A stretch of 10,432 bases of DNA from Chitinispirillaceae bacterium (GTDB taxonomy: Bacteria; Fibrobacterota; Chitinivibrionia; Chitinivibrionales; Chitinispirillaceae), in assembly GCA_016932075.1 (NCBI GenBank), contig JAFGDP010000020.1, forward strand, positions 1 to 10,432, in the 5' to 3' direction. Each line of letters opens with the position of its first letter. Positions within the stretch are counted from its first letter, which is position 1. The notes under the pieces were generated by a model, which saw nothing but the letters and a program-made list of their open reading frames with translations, was not told the DNA's origin and searched no databases. A program made the position numbers and the translations under genes. Positions 1-7,229 of the stretch are shown here, piece after piece.

Positions 1-248
1 CCTTTTTCCAGCCTCATGTTTTCCGTAACCGTCGCTGAAATGGGCCGTATCGATACGTTGGGCTTGACGATGGAATAAGCTCCATCCGATCCCGTCGTGT
101 CCTTCACTCCTTGCTTCGCCAATTCCACCACCGCATTGGCCACCGGCTGACCGGCGCTATTGGAAACCCGTCCGTGCAGGTTGATGGTTTGCGCGTGAAG
201 CTTTGCTCCGAAAGCGATGATTAATCCGAAAGCGATAGTTCGATTCAT
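1..248 (-). CDS. Secreted protein with N-terminal carboxypeptidase-regulatory-like domain (partial, C-terminal part beyond window)
   Basis: The first 82 codons are visible, starting at the ATG at 248-246; the rest lies beyond position 1. A GGAG Shine-Dalgarno sequence (255-258) lies 6 nt upstream of the ATG. Residues 1-20 form a signal peptide ending in HAQ, with a short n-region (MNRT) and a hydrophobic core. Residues 21-55 match the beginning of a carboxypeptidase regulatory-like beta-sandwich (motif VSNSAGQPVANA followed by DTTGSDGA). This stretch is clearly paralogous to the N-terminus of the CE1-like esterase at 7230-8720, with the same AQTINL, VSN, GQP and DTTGSDGA blocks. By analogy with that gene and the GH5 gene, an enzyme domain probably follows outside the window, but its type cannot be known. 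It is last in the visible gene run, 118 bp after the SGNH esterase gene. Confidence 0.85.
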   Translation of the reverse strand, partial: MNRTIAFGLIIAFGAKLHAQTINLHGRVSNSAGQPVANAVVELAKQGVKDTTGSDGAYSIVKPNVSIRPISATVTENMRLEK

Positions 249-366
249 GATGTACTCCGCGTGAATGGTTTTAAGTCAGACATAACAACCTTTGACTGAT
301 AGTAAAGTTCGATCATTAGACCACCGAACGACAAACGCAATAGCTACATAGCTGCCGGGAAAGCCG

Positions 367-1866
367 CTACTCAAAAGAATTGATTTTTATTACGGTTTTC
401 CCGTGCCTGGCCGATTGAACACTGAGTAAATACATATGGTTCAACTCGCGAGGGAGATTGATCCGGTGCTGTCCAGCCCCGAGTTCTCCCTTGAAAAAAC
501 AATCGTATACTCTCCCTGATAGTCCGATTTTAGTTACGGAAATGAAATCTCCGGACGGCAGGTTCAACAGACAGGCGTTTTGCTGACCATACGATCCATT
601 CCGAACCGGTATAAGGGATAGTTCCGAAAATGCAGGTATCCGGGTTTTCTGATTAATGGCGCTAACGGCCGGCAAGTCCTGGTCGACAAAAAGAGCACCC
701 ATCCGGATGTAATAACCGCTGGATGCCGAATTTCTGGTCGAGAGTATTGTCATTGTCAAGGTGTGGTTTCCAGGCGCCAGCTTGCTTGTCAAAACCGGAT
801 ACGAGCCGAGCGACTTACTGTAATATCCGGTCTTTTTTACCGAAGCAGATGCGTCAATCGACCATTCTACATCACCGCCATCCGTGTTCTGTACCCACTG
901 CATACCGATAGCTGTTCCCTTGAACGAATAGGTGAATTTAGTCCCGGGTTTATTGCAATTGATCTGATTCGGAAAACGGGTCTCTCCCGTTGCGACAACC
1001 GTCCAGCTCGGAACTGACAACTGGTTGGCCATGATAATTGCTCCATTATCAACGGTGTTCGAGACCAATGGGTCAGTGAGCGTCACTGGTGCGTAGGCCG
1101 CCGGAACAGCAGGCGTCAGAAAGTATCGCTGAAGCACACGGGCGATTTCATCGGCATAAATTTTGTGACCGGCATCGTTTGGATGGGTACCATCGGTAGT
1201 AAGCGTTTCCAGTGTCCCATGACCAGCCTTGATCTCCTCCCACATTTTCTTTCCAATGTTTATCGAGCCGATATGATAATGGTCTGCAACGGCCTGCTGT
1301 GCAAGCACCGCCGGCGGAAAGGTTCCTTGATCATAGGCGGCAATGGTATTGTTATGGACGGTGTAAAGAAATTGTATTACACAGTTTGGGTAATTGCGCA
1401 GGATATTCCTTACAATCCCATCCATATACGGCTGGATATCAGCGCTGCTTTTTTTCCAGTCGTTGACCGCGAATTCAACAAACACCAGATCGGGATTTTT
1501 CGAAGTGACATCGCGGGTACAGCGAAAACTGCCGAGATCGGAACCGGTTCCTCCCCACGAAGCATCTATCTCGACAATAGAAGCCTGGGGACAGTTATTT
1601 TTCAGCCAGATCGTAGTGAGGGCCCTGTAGCTGGTCTTGGAACGGTCTGAAGCATTGCCGCCCTGCGTAATTGAACCGCCAAAATAGGCCACATTGATTT
1701 TTTTATCAACAGACAATCTGAACCGGAGATTGGCGAAGTACGCGGCCGTATCGGTTACGGTTGCGGAAAACAACTCAACGGGAACGGCTATGCACAATAG
1801 AATCATCGCGACGCTCAGCCATCGCGCGGATTTTAAAACGACCACGCCGCAGTTAATGCCCGACAT
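367..1866 (-). CDS. Secreted SGNH/GDSL-family esterase with C-terminal beta-sandwich and sorting-like domain
   Basis: About 499 aa. The ATG at 1866 is chosen because GGGGAGGA lies 6 nt upstream; an in-frame GTG at 1890 would place that Shine-Dalgarno inside the gene. Residues 1-35 are a signal peptide. The SGNH catalytic blocks are all visible: block I FGGSIT (nucleophile Ser65), block II Gly in WGGTGS (about 104-109), block III FAVND (Asn135), and block V DGTHPND (Asp225, His228). Residues about 260-395 form a second beta-rich domain that may bind carbohydrate or help shape the active site. Residues about 420-499 resemble a T9SS type A sorting domain (LSGRVYD, a Gly-rich turn, then YLLSVQS and a final KI pair). 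Family members deacetylate plant polysaccharides such as rhamnogalacturonan or xylan. The pectin context favours a pectin/RG-I acetylesterase role, but that is inference. Confidence 0.88.
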   Translation of the reverse strand: MSGINCGVVVLKSARWLSVAMILLCIAVPVELFSATVTDTAAYFANLRFRLSVDKKINVAYFGGSITQGGNASDRSKTSYRALTTIWLKNNCPQASIVEIDASWGGTGSDLGSFRCTRDVTSKNPDLVFVEFAVNDWKKSSADIQPYMDGIVRNILRNYPNCVIQFLYTVHNNTIAAYDQGTFPPAVLAQQAVADHYHIGSINIGKKMWEEIKAGHGTLETLTTDGTHPNDAGHKIYADEIARVLQRYFLTPAVPAAYAPVTLTDPLVSNTVDNGAIIMANQLSVPSWTVVATGETRFPNQINCNKPGTKFTYSFKGTAIGMQWVQNTDGGDVEWSIDASASVKKTGYYSKSLGSYPVLTSKLAPGNHTLTMTILSTRNSASSGYYIRMGALFVDQDLPAVSAINQKTRIPAFSELSLIPVRNGSYGQQNACLLNLPSGDFISVTKIGLSGRVYDCFFKGELGAGQHRINLPRELNHMYLLSVQSARHGKTVIKINSFE

Positions 1867-1872
1867 TATGTA

Positions 1873-1880
1873 TCCTCCCC
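1873..1880 (-). promoter_or_regulatory. Shine-Dalgarno that fixes the SGNH esterase start
   Basis: The minus strand reads GGGGAGGA, then TACATA, then ATG at 1866, giving 6-nt spacing. It excludes the upstream in-frame GTG at 1890 as the start. Confidence 0.8.
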
Positions 1881-1941
1881 TGCAGAACACCGTAAAGAAT
1901 TCCCGCCTCTTAAACGATCCTTTTCCTGCCGATCCTCACTG

Positions 1942-1957
1942 AAAAGTAATTACTTTT
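1942..1957. repeat. Perfect 16-bp palindrome in the GH43-SGNH intergenic gap
   Basis: AAAAGTAATTACTTTT reads identically on both strands, with no spacer. It lies in the 132-bp gap between the GH43 stop and the SGNH start, about 75 bp upstream of the SGNH ATG. Its symmetry fits a dimeric regulator site, but it could also be chance in AT-rich DNA. With no loop it is a poor transcription terminator. No second copy is seen in the other gaps. Confidence 0.4.
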
Positions 1958-1998
1958 TTTCCGATTGATGGTTAACGGAATTTGTTATGCGATACCGC

Positions 1999-3684
1999 TT
2001 ATCTGATTACATTGACATTTTCATAATATACATTCTCCCCGTAAACCATTTTCATGAGATAATTGCCGTTGCCAAGCTGGTGTACGGGCAGTCTGAATTC
2101 TTGGGAACCGGAACCTGAAACCTGATTGTGTTTCAGTACCTTTTTTCCGTCTACCGTAAATAGTTCCAATTGAAACGTTGTTCCCGGGCTGTAATTTTTA
2201 ATCGAATATGTCGCAGGATCGTATACTGCCCGGCGATGCGCCTGGGGTGGGGCTTTAATAACCGGTACCGGGTCGGTACACATCAGGGAAAATTCATCCA
2301 TCGTGCACGTGCCGCCTCCCGCATTGGACGCGCTTACGGTGGCCTTCCCGGTTGTAATTTTAATACCCGATATGCTTACCTCCGTCCAATTGCTCGCATT
2401 GGAGGATTTCTTCATTTCAGTGCCGCCGAAATCGGCTATGGCAATCTGGCCATTTCCCTTAACCCAGGCTTTCAATTCATAGGTTCCGCTGGGTATAGCG
2501 GCTATGGACGAGCTTTGAGGTATCTTTTGGGTCGCAGTCGCGCCCGAACCCAGGCTCAGGCAGAACTCGCCCGCACTGTGAGAACCTTTGGCATTCGGGT
2601 CTTTGCCTTCCCATCCTATAACTGAGCCTACCGTAATTCGGTCGGCTTCAAAACAGGGGTTCAAAATGTAGTTGTTCCTCGGCCCGATTTTCCATGTGCC
2701 TTTAACGGCATCTATTGACCAATTAGAAAGCGAATTGAATGTGCATGTCGTTCCCTCAACGGTAATCGGGCACCACTGGTTGTAGCCTATGCCGTTGCCG
2801 GTATTGTTACACCAGCGATCACCACAGTAGATGACGGTTGTATCTTCCGTACCATTAACCGTTATAAAAAAACCGCTCTGAGTGACATGGGCGTAATCAA
2901 GACCGGAGTTGATCATGATGGCTTCCCTATTATACGGTCCCAGGATATTGTCGGATGATATATAATAACAATGAGAGGTATTCCATCCATGCAGATCGCC
3001 TGAAGCGGCGTAATATCTGCCCTTATACTTGAACATGCAGTTGCCCTCTCGACCGGCGCCACTGAATATCTCGACCGTCCGTTCACACGCCAAATAATCT
3101 GATTTACGAAGTGGAATCACATACATATGGCTGCGTCCGCTCATGCTTGAACAGATGATATAGGGCGTTTCGTCTTCATCAATGAATGTCGTTGCATCAC
3201 CGGTACCGTTGTTGGCCATGGGCGACGGAGTCTCTACGTGGTGCTGTGTAAATGGACCCGTCGGCTTATCGGCGGTTGCGAATACGACACTGTTGTTTGC
3301 CTGCGCGATAAGCACGTATTTTTTCGTGTTTTGGTTGTAAGCGACATTAGGACCACAAAACCAGCCCCCGTAACGGAATACGGCACCTTCAAATTTCCAA
3401 TTAACAAGGTCTTTTGACGTGTAGCATGAAGCCGATCCCGAAGGAGTGCGGGCGTTGCTCCCCGTCCAGGTGTTATAGTATGTTGTCGCGCTTCCGTATA
3501 TGGATCCGTACATATACCAGGTATCTCCTATCTTGAGCGTTCCGCCACGCTGGACGTACATCGGGTTACCGTCCGTATCTTTCCAGAACACATCGTTCTG
3601 AATAATCTGTCCTGTCGTTACGGTATTAGCTATAAGTATCGATAACACTGCGACGGCGATCAGCGTGAATCGTGATGTAACCAT
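1999..3684 (-). CDS. Secreted GH43-like glycoside hydrolase with carbohydrate-binding-like domain and sorting-like C-terminus
   Basis: 561 aa from the ATG at 3684, chosen from the Shine-Dalgarno AAGGAGGT (3691-3698). Residues 1-26 are a signal peptide. Residues about 28-335 are a five-bladed propeller of the GH43 type: GGTLKIGDTWYMYG, YTSKDLVNW (89-96), YNQNTKKYV, FIDEDETPY, a GREGN segment (Glu213), and the CGDRW signature (287-291). These resemble the exo-beta-1,3-galactanase-like subfamilies (GH43_24/34 type), in which a Gln can serve as base; Gln269 in VTQSG is a candidate here. Residues about 337-470 form a galactose-binding-type beta-sandwich (opens ILNPCFEAD), and about 481-561 a T9SS-like sorting domain (LFTVDGKK, then GNGNYLMKM). 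The galactan/arabinogalactan context supports galactanase-like activity, but the substrate is not proven. A Glu that relatives usually carry seems to be Cys110 here. Confidence 0.85.
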   Translation of the reverse strand: MVTSRFTLIAVAVLSILIANTVTTGQIIQNDVFWKDTDGNPMYVQRGGTLKIGDTWYMYGSIYGSATTYYNTWTGSNARTPSGSASCYTSKDLVNWKFEGAVFRYGGWFCGPNVAYNQNTKKYVLIAQANNSVVFATADKPTGPFTQHHVETPSPMANNGTGDATTFIDEDETPYIICSSMSGRSHMYVIPLRKSDYLACERTVEIFSGAGREGNCMFKYKGRYYAASGDLHGWNTSHCYYISSDNILGPYNREAIMINSGLDYAHVTQSGFFITVNGTEDTTVIYCGDRWCNNTGNGIGYNQWCPITVEGTTCTFNSLSNWSIDAVKGTWKIGPRNNYILNPCFEADRITVGSVIGWEGKDPNAKGSHSAGEFCLSLGSGATATQKIPQSSSIAAIPSGTYELKAWVKGNGQIAIADFGGTEMKKSSNASNWTEVSISGIKITTGKATVSASNAGGGTCTMDEFSLMCTDPVPVIKAPPQAHRRAVYDPATYSIKNYSPGTTFQLELFTVDGKKVLKHNQVSGSGSQEFRLPVHQLGNGNYLMKMVYGENVYYENVNVIR

Positions 3685-3690
3685 GGGCAT

Positions 3691-3698
3691 ACCTCCTT
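3691..3698 (-). promoter_or_regulatory. Shine-Dalgarno that fixes the GH43 start
   Basis: The minus strand reads AAGGAGGT. From its GGAGG core to the ATG at 3684 is 7 nt, which is optimal. The ATG at 3690 would have only 1 nt and is unlikely to be used. Earlier in-frame starts up to 3816 would swallow this site. Confidence 0.8.
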
Positions 3699-3748
3699 GG
3701 ATAATTATTTTTTTCAGCATTTTTATTACGCATTTCCTCGTATGGTTT

Positions 3749-3880
3749 TCACAACGCAACTCCCTCCATTCCGCCTGCCGGCCGGCACGGTGAACCAGCA
3801 GCCGCTCCGGATTCATTCAGCAGCCAAAGCGCCATGATGCAGGCCGGCGCAACCGTAAAACATGTTTTTCGGTTCAACAT
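3749..3880 (-). CDS. Possible 43-aa small ORF coupled to the GH5 stop codon
   Basis: The minus strand reads TGATG at the GH5 stop: the TGA (3882-3880) shares its A with the ATG of this ORF, a classic arrangement for translational coupling. A G-run (GGGGG) lies about 5 nt upstream as a weak Shine-Dalgarno. The peptide begins MLNRK followed by a hydrophobic stretch to about residue 21 (ending in MALWLL), then a Gly/Ala/Pro-rich tail. It looks like a signal peptide with no mature domain. It may be a small secreted or membrane peptide, the remnant of a deleted gene, or chance. It ends 64 bp upstream of the GH43 start. I do not recognise it. Confidence 0.3.
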   Translation of the reverse strand: MLNRKTCFTVAPACIMALWLLNESGAAAGSPCRPAGGMEGVAL

Positions 3881-5484
3881 CACAACCCCCACGAGTATCT
3901 TACGCGCGCCAAACCAGACGCATTCGTTACGGTCATCGACGTAGTCCCGTTGCGTTTGTAGAATCCCCACGGGTCATTGTCTCTCAAGCCGGGCCATGAG
4001 GTACCGCCCATTTTATTATCTTTCATATACCTGGTAAGCCCTGCCATATACGCTGTAACGGCGTTGTAGTTCGGTCCTCCCATGTAATTATTGGTGCTGG
4101 CCATGGATTGACCATATTCGGTTACAAGCATCCTGTTACCATAGGGAGCGATTTGCTCTTTAGCCCTATTATACCAAACCATGGTATCATTCTCCGTCCC
4201 ATCCCATGGATTATACAGGTGAGTGGCAAGTAAACAGCTGTCAAACTGGGGGAACTTTCCCATCTCATTGCCCCATCTTTCGCCATGTTTTCCGCAACCG
4301 GGTATTATTACTCTGCGCTTCGAAATGGTTGGACATGCTTTAAACCAGTTGTCACAAATGGTGGCCCATGCGGCCGGCGTGTAGCCCGACATTTCATTCA
4401 TTAATTCGAAGTACACCAATGGATTTCCCTTATATTCGTTTGTTACTTTGCTCCACATTGCATAGAACTTATCCAGGTTTTCAATTTTCTGGGAATGGTT
4501 TTCCGTCCAGGGACAAAGCATGACCTTAAAACCCATGCTGGTCGCTTTGTCAAAAACGCCTTTGTAAACGCTCCAGAAAGACGACGCCACGGTCGAAACA
4601 TTTATCGGAAGACGTATTAAATTTGCGCCGACGCTATCCCAGGTTCTACAAACCATTTCCGTGAGAACTTGGGCTTGCGCGTAGGTGGTAGTAGCGCTCA
4701 AGCCGCTGATATAGAGAATGCCGGTGACATAATTATCTCTTGAATCGGCCCAATTGAACCCTGTGAAATTTATCGCGGGTTCATGCGGTAGAGAGTTGGC
4801 GGAGTCGATCCTTATAGTGACTTCGGTTGCAGCGGGGCTGGTAAGCGTATCTCTTTTTGTCACAAAACCGGTTTTCGAAACAACAAGGATGCGCGGGGCT
4901 GCTGCTGCTGTGGCAAGGTTAGGGAAAGCCACCTCAACAGGATCGCCATTCATCTGTAAGGACGCCGATCGTGCGCCCTTTACGAAATATTTGAATACGC
5001 TCGCGGTATTGTTTACCTGCGCTTTGCATACATACATTCCCGGAGCAAGACTCGGCGAGACTAACCATTGGCCCCTGTTCAGGCCGCTTTTACGTACTGA
5101 AAAGGAGAGCTTTCCATCAAACGATAAAACAGAAAGTGAAACGGATGCATTGAACGGAACGTCGAACACGATTCCGCGGGGAGTGGAGTACACCCTTGTG
5201 GAACTATTCATATGGTGTCGGGCTATGACTCCAACTGATTGTCCCAAAGAAAACGAGCCTTTTGCGTCGGTGATCGCGGCGAGCGTATCTCCTTCAAAAG
5301 AAACCCGGGCGCCTTGAACGGCTCTGTTTGTCAGGCGGTTTTTGACCGTACCGCTTATCGAAATTGCCTGACCCCTCACCTCGAGAGCGGCTATCAGGAC
5401 AAAAGCCGCGACGATTGCGGAAGTGGCTGATAGGAATTTTGTTCTCTCCGGGCTGATAGCAATTTTTATTTCCTGTATAAACAT
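3880..5484 (-). CDS. Secreted GH5-family glycoside hydrolase with N-terminal carboxypeptidase-like/sorting-like module
   Basis: 534 aa. The ATG at 5484 has AAAGGTG 4 nt upstream. Residues 1-39 are a signal peptide (ending RGQA). Residues about 40-85 form the first half of a carboxypeptidase regulatory-like domain (ISGTVKNRLTNRAVQGA, then ITDAKGSFSL). Residues about 104-170 look like a T9SS sorting-type sandwich (VLSFDGKLSFSV, LAPGMYVCKA, ending KYFVKG). Residues about 198-228 (ILVVSKTGFVTK onward) read as the second half of the first domain, making the module nested. The catalytic TIM barrel spans about 237-534: RLPI (Arg291), acid/base Glu364 in LMNE, HLYN (His422, Tyr424), nucleophile Glu456 in VTEYG, and Trp497. 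It lacks a C-terminal sorting domain. GH5 activities include cellulase, mannanase and others; the subfamily and substrate cannot be assigned here. Confidence 0.9.
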   Translation of the reverse strand: MFIQEIKIAISPERTKFLSATSAIVAAFVLIAALEVRGQAISISGTVKNRLTNRAVQGARVSFEGDTLAAITDAKGSFSLGQSVGVIARHHMNSSTRVYSTPRGIVFDVPFNASVSLSVLSFDGKLSFSVRKSGLNRGQWLVSPSLAPGMYVCKAQVNNTASVFKYFVKGARSASLQMNGDPVEVAFPNLATAAAAPRILVVSKTGFVTKRDTLTSPAATEVTIRIDSANSLPHEPAINFTGFNWADSRDNYVTGILYISGLSATTTYAQAQVLTEMVCRTWDSVGANLIRLPINVSTVASSFWSVYKGVFDKATSMGFKVMLCPWTENHSQKIENLDKFYAMWSKVTNEYKGNPLVYFELMNEMSGYTPAAWATICDNWFKACPTISKRRVIIPGCGKHGERWGNEMGKFPQFDSCLLATHLYNPWDGTENDTMVWYNRAKEQIAPYGNRMLVTEYGQSMASTNNYMGGPNYNAVTAYMAGLTRYMKDNKMGGTSWPGLRDNDPWGFYKRNGTTSMTVTNASGLARVRYSWGL

Positions 5485-5639
5485 ATTTCACCTTTCAATG
5501 GCTGTTCGAATTAGAATGCTTTCTGGTTAAAAAACCGGTTTGATTCCTCGCTTTAAAGACAACAACAAGTGCTTTCATAGGTGCTCGCGTGGACCAATCT
5601 GTCTGATTTTAACAGCCCTTAACATAGCCAATACTTTAT

Positions 5640-7031
5640 TTATTCCTGCTTAACAATCCCCTGCATCGCGCGAACCGTCCGATTTACTATAAGCGACACG
5701 ATGTAATAGCCGGGCGGCAACGTACGCCGCATGTTTGCGCCGTTAACGGTATTCATTCCCTTCATTCCTTCGCCGTTCAATCGTCCCATCAGCCGACCCG
5801 CGCTGTTGTAACAATTAATTTCAAAACTTGACCGCTCCGGAAGGGTGTAGCGCAATGGTTCGGCGCCATTGAGCCAGGCCGAAAAGTTGTTGATCGAATA
5901 CCCGCCCTGCAATTCAGGCCGCGCTTTGGAGATTGAAGTCGTGAGATCCGCCAACCCATAGTCCTTGTACATCTGGTCGTAGAGGGCGAGCTGCGACGTC
6001 GGCACGTACGTATTGCCGGACTGGGTCACAAGGGCTCCCGTGTTCCAGGAACTGCTCGACATGGTTGCCTCCCAGAAGTAGGTACCGATCCCCAACTGAT
6101 TCGGCAGGTTGAAATTGACATCGTTGATCTCGCGGATGAAGCCCCCGATTTCCGCGGCGAATATCTTGATATTAGGGAACTTGGCGACCAGACCTTCCTG
6201 CACGGTCTGCCAAATCCTCTTCGAGTTGGTCGCGCTGTTCTTATCTCCCTGGTAGGTCGCGTAACAGGACTCTCCGAAGGCATCGACGGGCGTATACTTC
6301 AGCGCGTTGGTCAACCAGGTGATGCTTGTCGAAAGCGCGGATTTCCCGTCCGTATGGTCGCCTCCCTTGGCAATGTGGAAGGAGGTCATGATTTTCGGAT
6401 CGATTTCCTTAACCGCGTCGCACCCCGCCTTAAGGAGAGCGCCCAGATTCGCCCAGTTCGACGTGCTTCCGTTGACCGGATTGGTGCCGGTTGGTTCTCC
6501 ACTGCCATCACAGCGATGGATGAGCATGCCCGGAGTCGTTTCGTTGCCGATCTGCACCATGTCGGGCCGGGCGCCGCCCGCGATGAGCTGTGTAATCGCG
6601 TCCTTGGTGTAGTCATGCACGGCCTGGGCGAGCTGCGCGATGGTTGTGTAGCTCTGCCACTTGATCGGGACGCACTGCTTGCCCGGATCGGCCCAGTTGT
6701 CGCTGTAATGGAAATCAACAAGAAAATGCATGCCGGCAGCCTTGATCTGCTTCCCAAAGTTGATGGTGCTGGCCAGGTCGCAACCCATTTTGTATCCGTC
6801 CGATGCCTTCGGGTCGACGAAGGTCCGCAGACGGACCGCGTTGATGCCATGCGCCTTCAAGACGCTGAGCAGGTTTGCGCGTGTTTGCTCCGGTTGCGTT
6901 CCCACGAACGAAATGTCCACCCCGAGCATATAGGGCTCGGTGCGTTTCGCCTCCGACGCTTCGGACGCCAAACCCAGCGCCGCCATGATAGCCAATGTGC
7001 CTCCGATACCTCTACTGAGCTTCCGTATCAT
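5640..7031 (-). CDS. Secreted GH53 arabinogalactan endo-beta-1,4-galactanase with sorting-like C-terminus
   Basis: 463 aa. The ATG at 7031 has GGGAGGAGG 7 nt upstream. Residues 1-28 are a signal peptide. The GH53 TIM barrel spans about 33-365 with family hallmarks: GVDISFV, INAVRLRTFVDP (63-74), LVDFHYSDNWADPGKQ (104-119), acid/base Glu164 in IGNET, nucleophile Glu294 in FAAEIGG, and GTYFWEA (316-322). Residues about 376-463 form a short sorting-like sandwich (INCYNSAGRLMG, then LPPGYYIVSLIV). GH53 enzymes hydrolyse internal beta-1,4-galactosyl links in type I arabinogalactan, the main galactan side chain of rhamnogalacturonan I. An 18-codon ORF ends on the start codon (ATGA overlap). The gene is more GC-rich than its neighbours (line 6541-6600 has 41 of 60 G+C), which may reflect a different origin. 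Confidence 0.95.
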   Translation of the reverse strand: MIRKLSRGIGGTLAIMAALGLASEASEAKRTEPYMLGVDISFVGTQPEQTRANLLSVLKAHGINAVRLRTFVDPKASDGYKMGCDLASTINFGKQIKAAGMHFLVDFHYSDNWADPGKQCVPIKWQSYTTIAQLAQAVHDYTKDAITQLIAGGARPDMVQIGNETTPGMLIHRCDGSGEPTGTNPVNGSTSNWANLGALLKAGCDAVKEIDPKIMTSFHIAKGGDHTDGKSALSTSITWLTNALKYTPVDAFGESCYATYQGDKNSATNSKRIWQTVQEGLVAKFPNIKIFAAEIGGFIREINDVNFNLPNQLGIGTYFWEATMSSSSWNTGALVTQSGNTYVPTSQLALYDQMYKDYGLADLTTSISKARPELQGGYSINNFSAWLNGAEPLRYTLPERSSFEINCYNSAGRLMGRLNGEGMKGMNTVNGANMRRTLPPGYYIVSLIVNRTVRAMQGIVKQE

Positions 7032-7084
7032 GATCGTTCCTCCTCCCGGTGTGATTGCGACCAGGCATTTTTGTTATTATTCAT
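7028..7084 (-). CDS. Possible 18-aa leader ORF overlapping the GH53 start
   Basis: The minus-strand ATG (7084-7082) has its own good Shine-Dalgarno AAAGGAG (7090-7096), 5 nt upstream. The ORF is rich in Asn, Arg and Glu (begins MNNNKNAW) and ends in TGA at 7030-7028. That stop overlaps the GH53 ATG (7031-7029) as ATGA. The GH53 Shine-Dalgarno lies within this ORF. The layout is typical of translational coupling, where ribosomes ending the leader restart on the next gene. The peptide has no signal sequence and no recognisable function. Confidence 0.4.
   Translation of the reverse strand: MNNNKNAWSQSHREEERS
7039..7047 (-). promoter_or_regulatory. Shine-Dalgarno of the GH53 gene, inside the leader ORF
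   Basis: The minus strand reads GGGAGGAGG, 7 nt before the ATG at 7031. Because it is inside the 18-codon leader ORF, translation of the leader would expose or occupy it. Confidence 0.75.
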
Positions 7085-7229
7085 CCATACTCCTTTAAAC
7101 GGTTATTAACGATCAAATCATTCCTGCATAATCATATACGTTGACCGACATCACGATTTACACTGATATTGTTTGTCCGAAATAAATACCCTTTACACGT
7201 ACATTGATGCCCAAAACTGTACCTGTCTT

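Noticed and set aside
249..366. Possible terminator in the gap after the SGNH gene
   Set aside because: Only a 5-bp inverted repeat (AGCTA/TAGCT) with a 2-nt loop is seen and no T-run follows it.
1165..1650. Plus-strand open frame of 161 codons
   Set aside because: It is antisense to the SGNH catalytic domain, which carries all expected motifs; the antisense product resembles nothing.
3776..3787. 12-bp perfect palindrome TGCCGGCCGGCA
   Set aside because: It is inside the GC-rich 43-aa ORF, made of simple CCGG repeats, and has no T-run; neither a terminator nor a convincing operator.
4754..5317. Plus-strand open frame of 187 codons
   Set aside because: It is antisense to the GH5 N-terminal module, with no signal peptide or known motif.
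5532..5541. 10-bp palindrome AAACCGGTTT followed by a T-run on the minus strand
   Set aside because: The stem has no loop and is too short for an intrinsic terminator; it lies just 48 bp before the GH5 start.
5495..5578. 27-codon minus-strand ORF ahead of the GH5 gene (begins MKALVVVFK)
   Set aside because: The upstream Shine-Dalgarno is weak and the stop only abuts the GH5 ribosome site; too short and unsupported to call, although its TGA runs into AAAGGTG of the GH5 start.
6354..7109. Plus-strand open frame of 251 codons
   Set aside because: It lies entirely opposite the GH53 gene and its upstream region, has no family resemblance, and is explained by GC-rich third positions of GH53.
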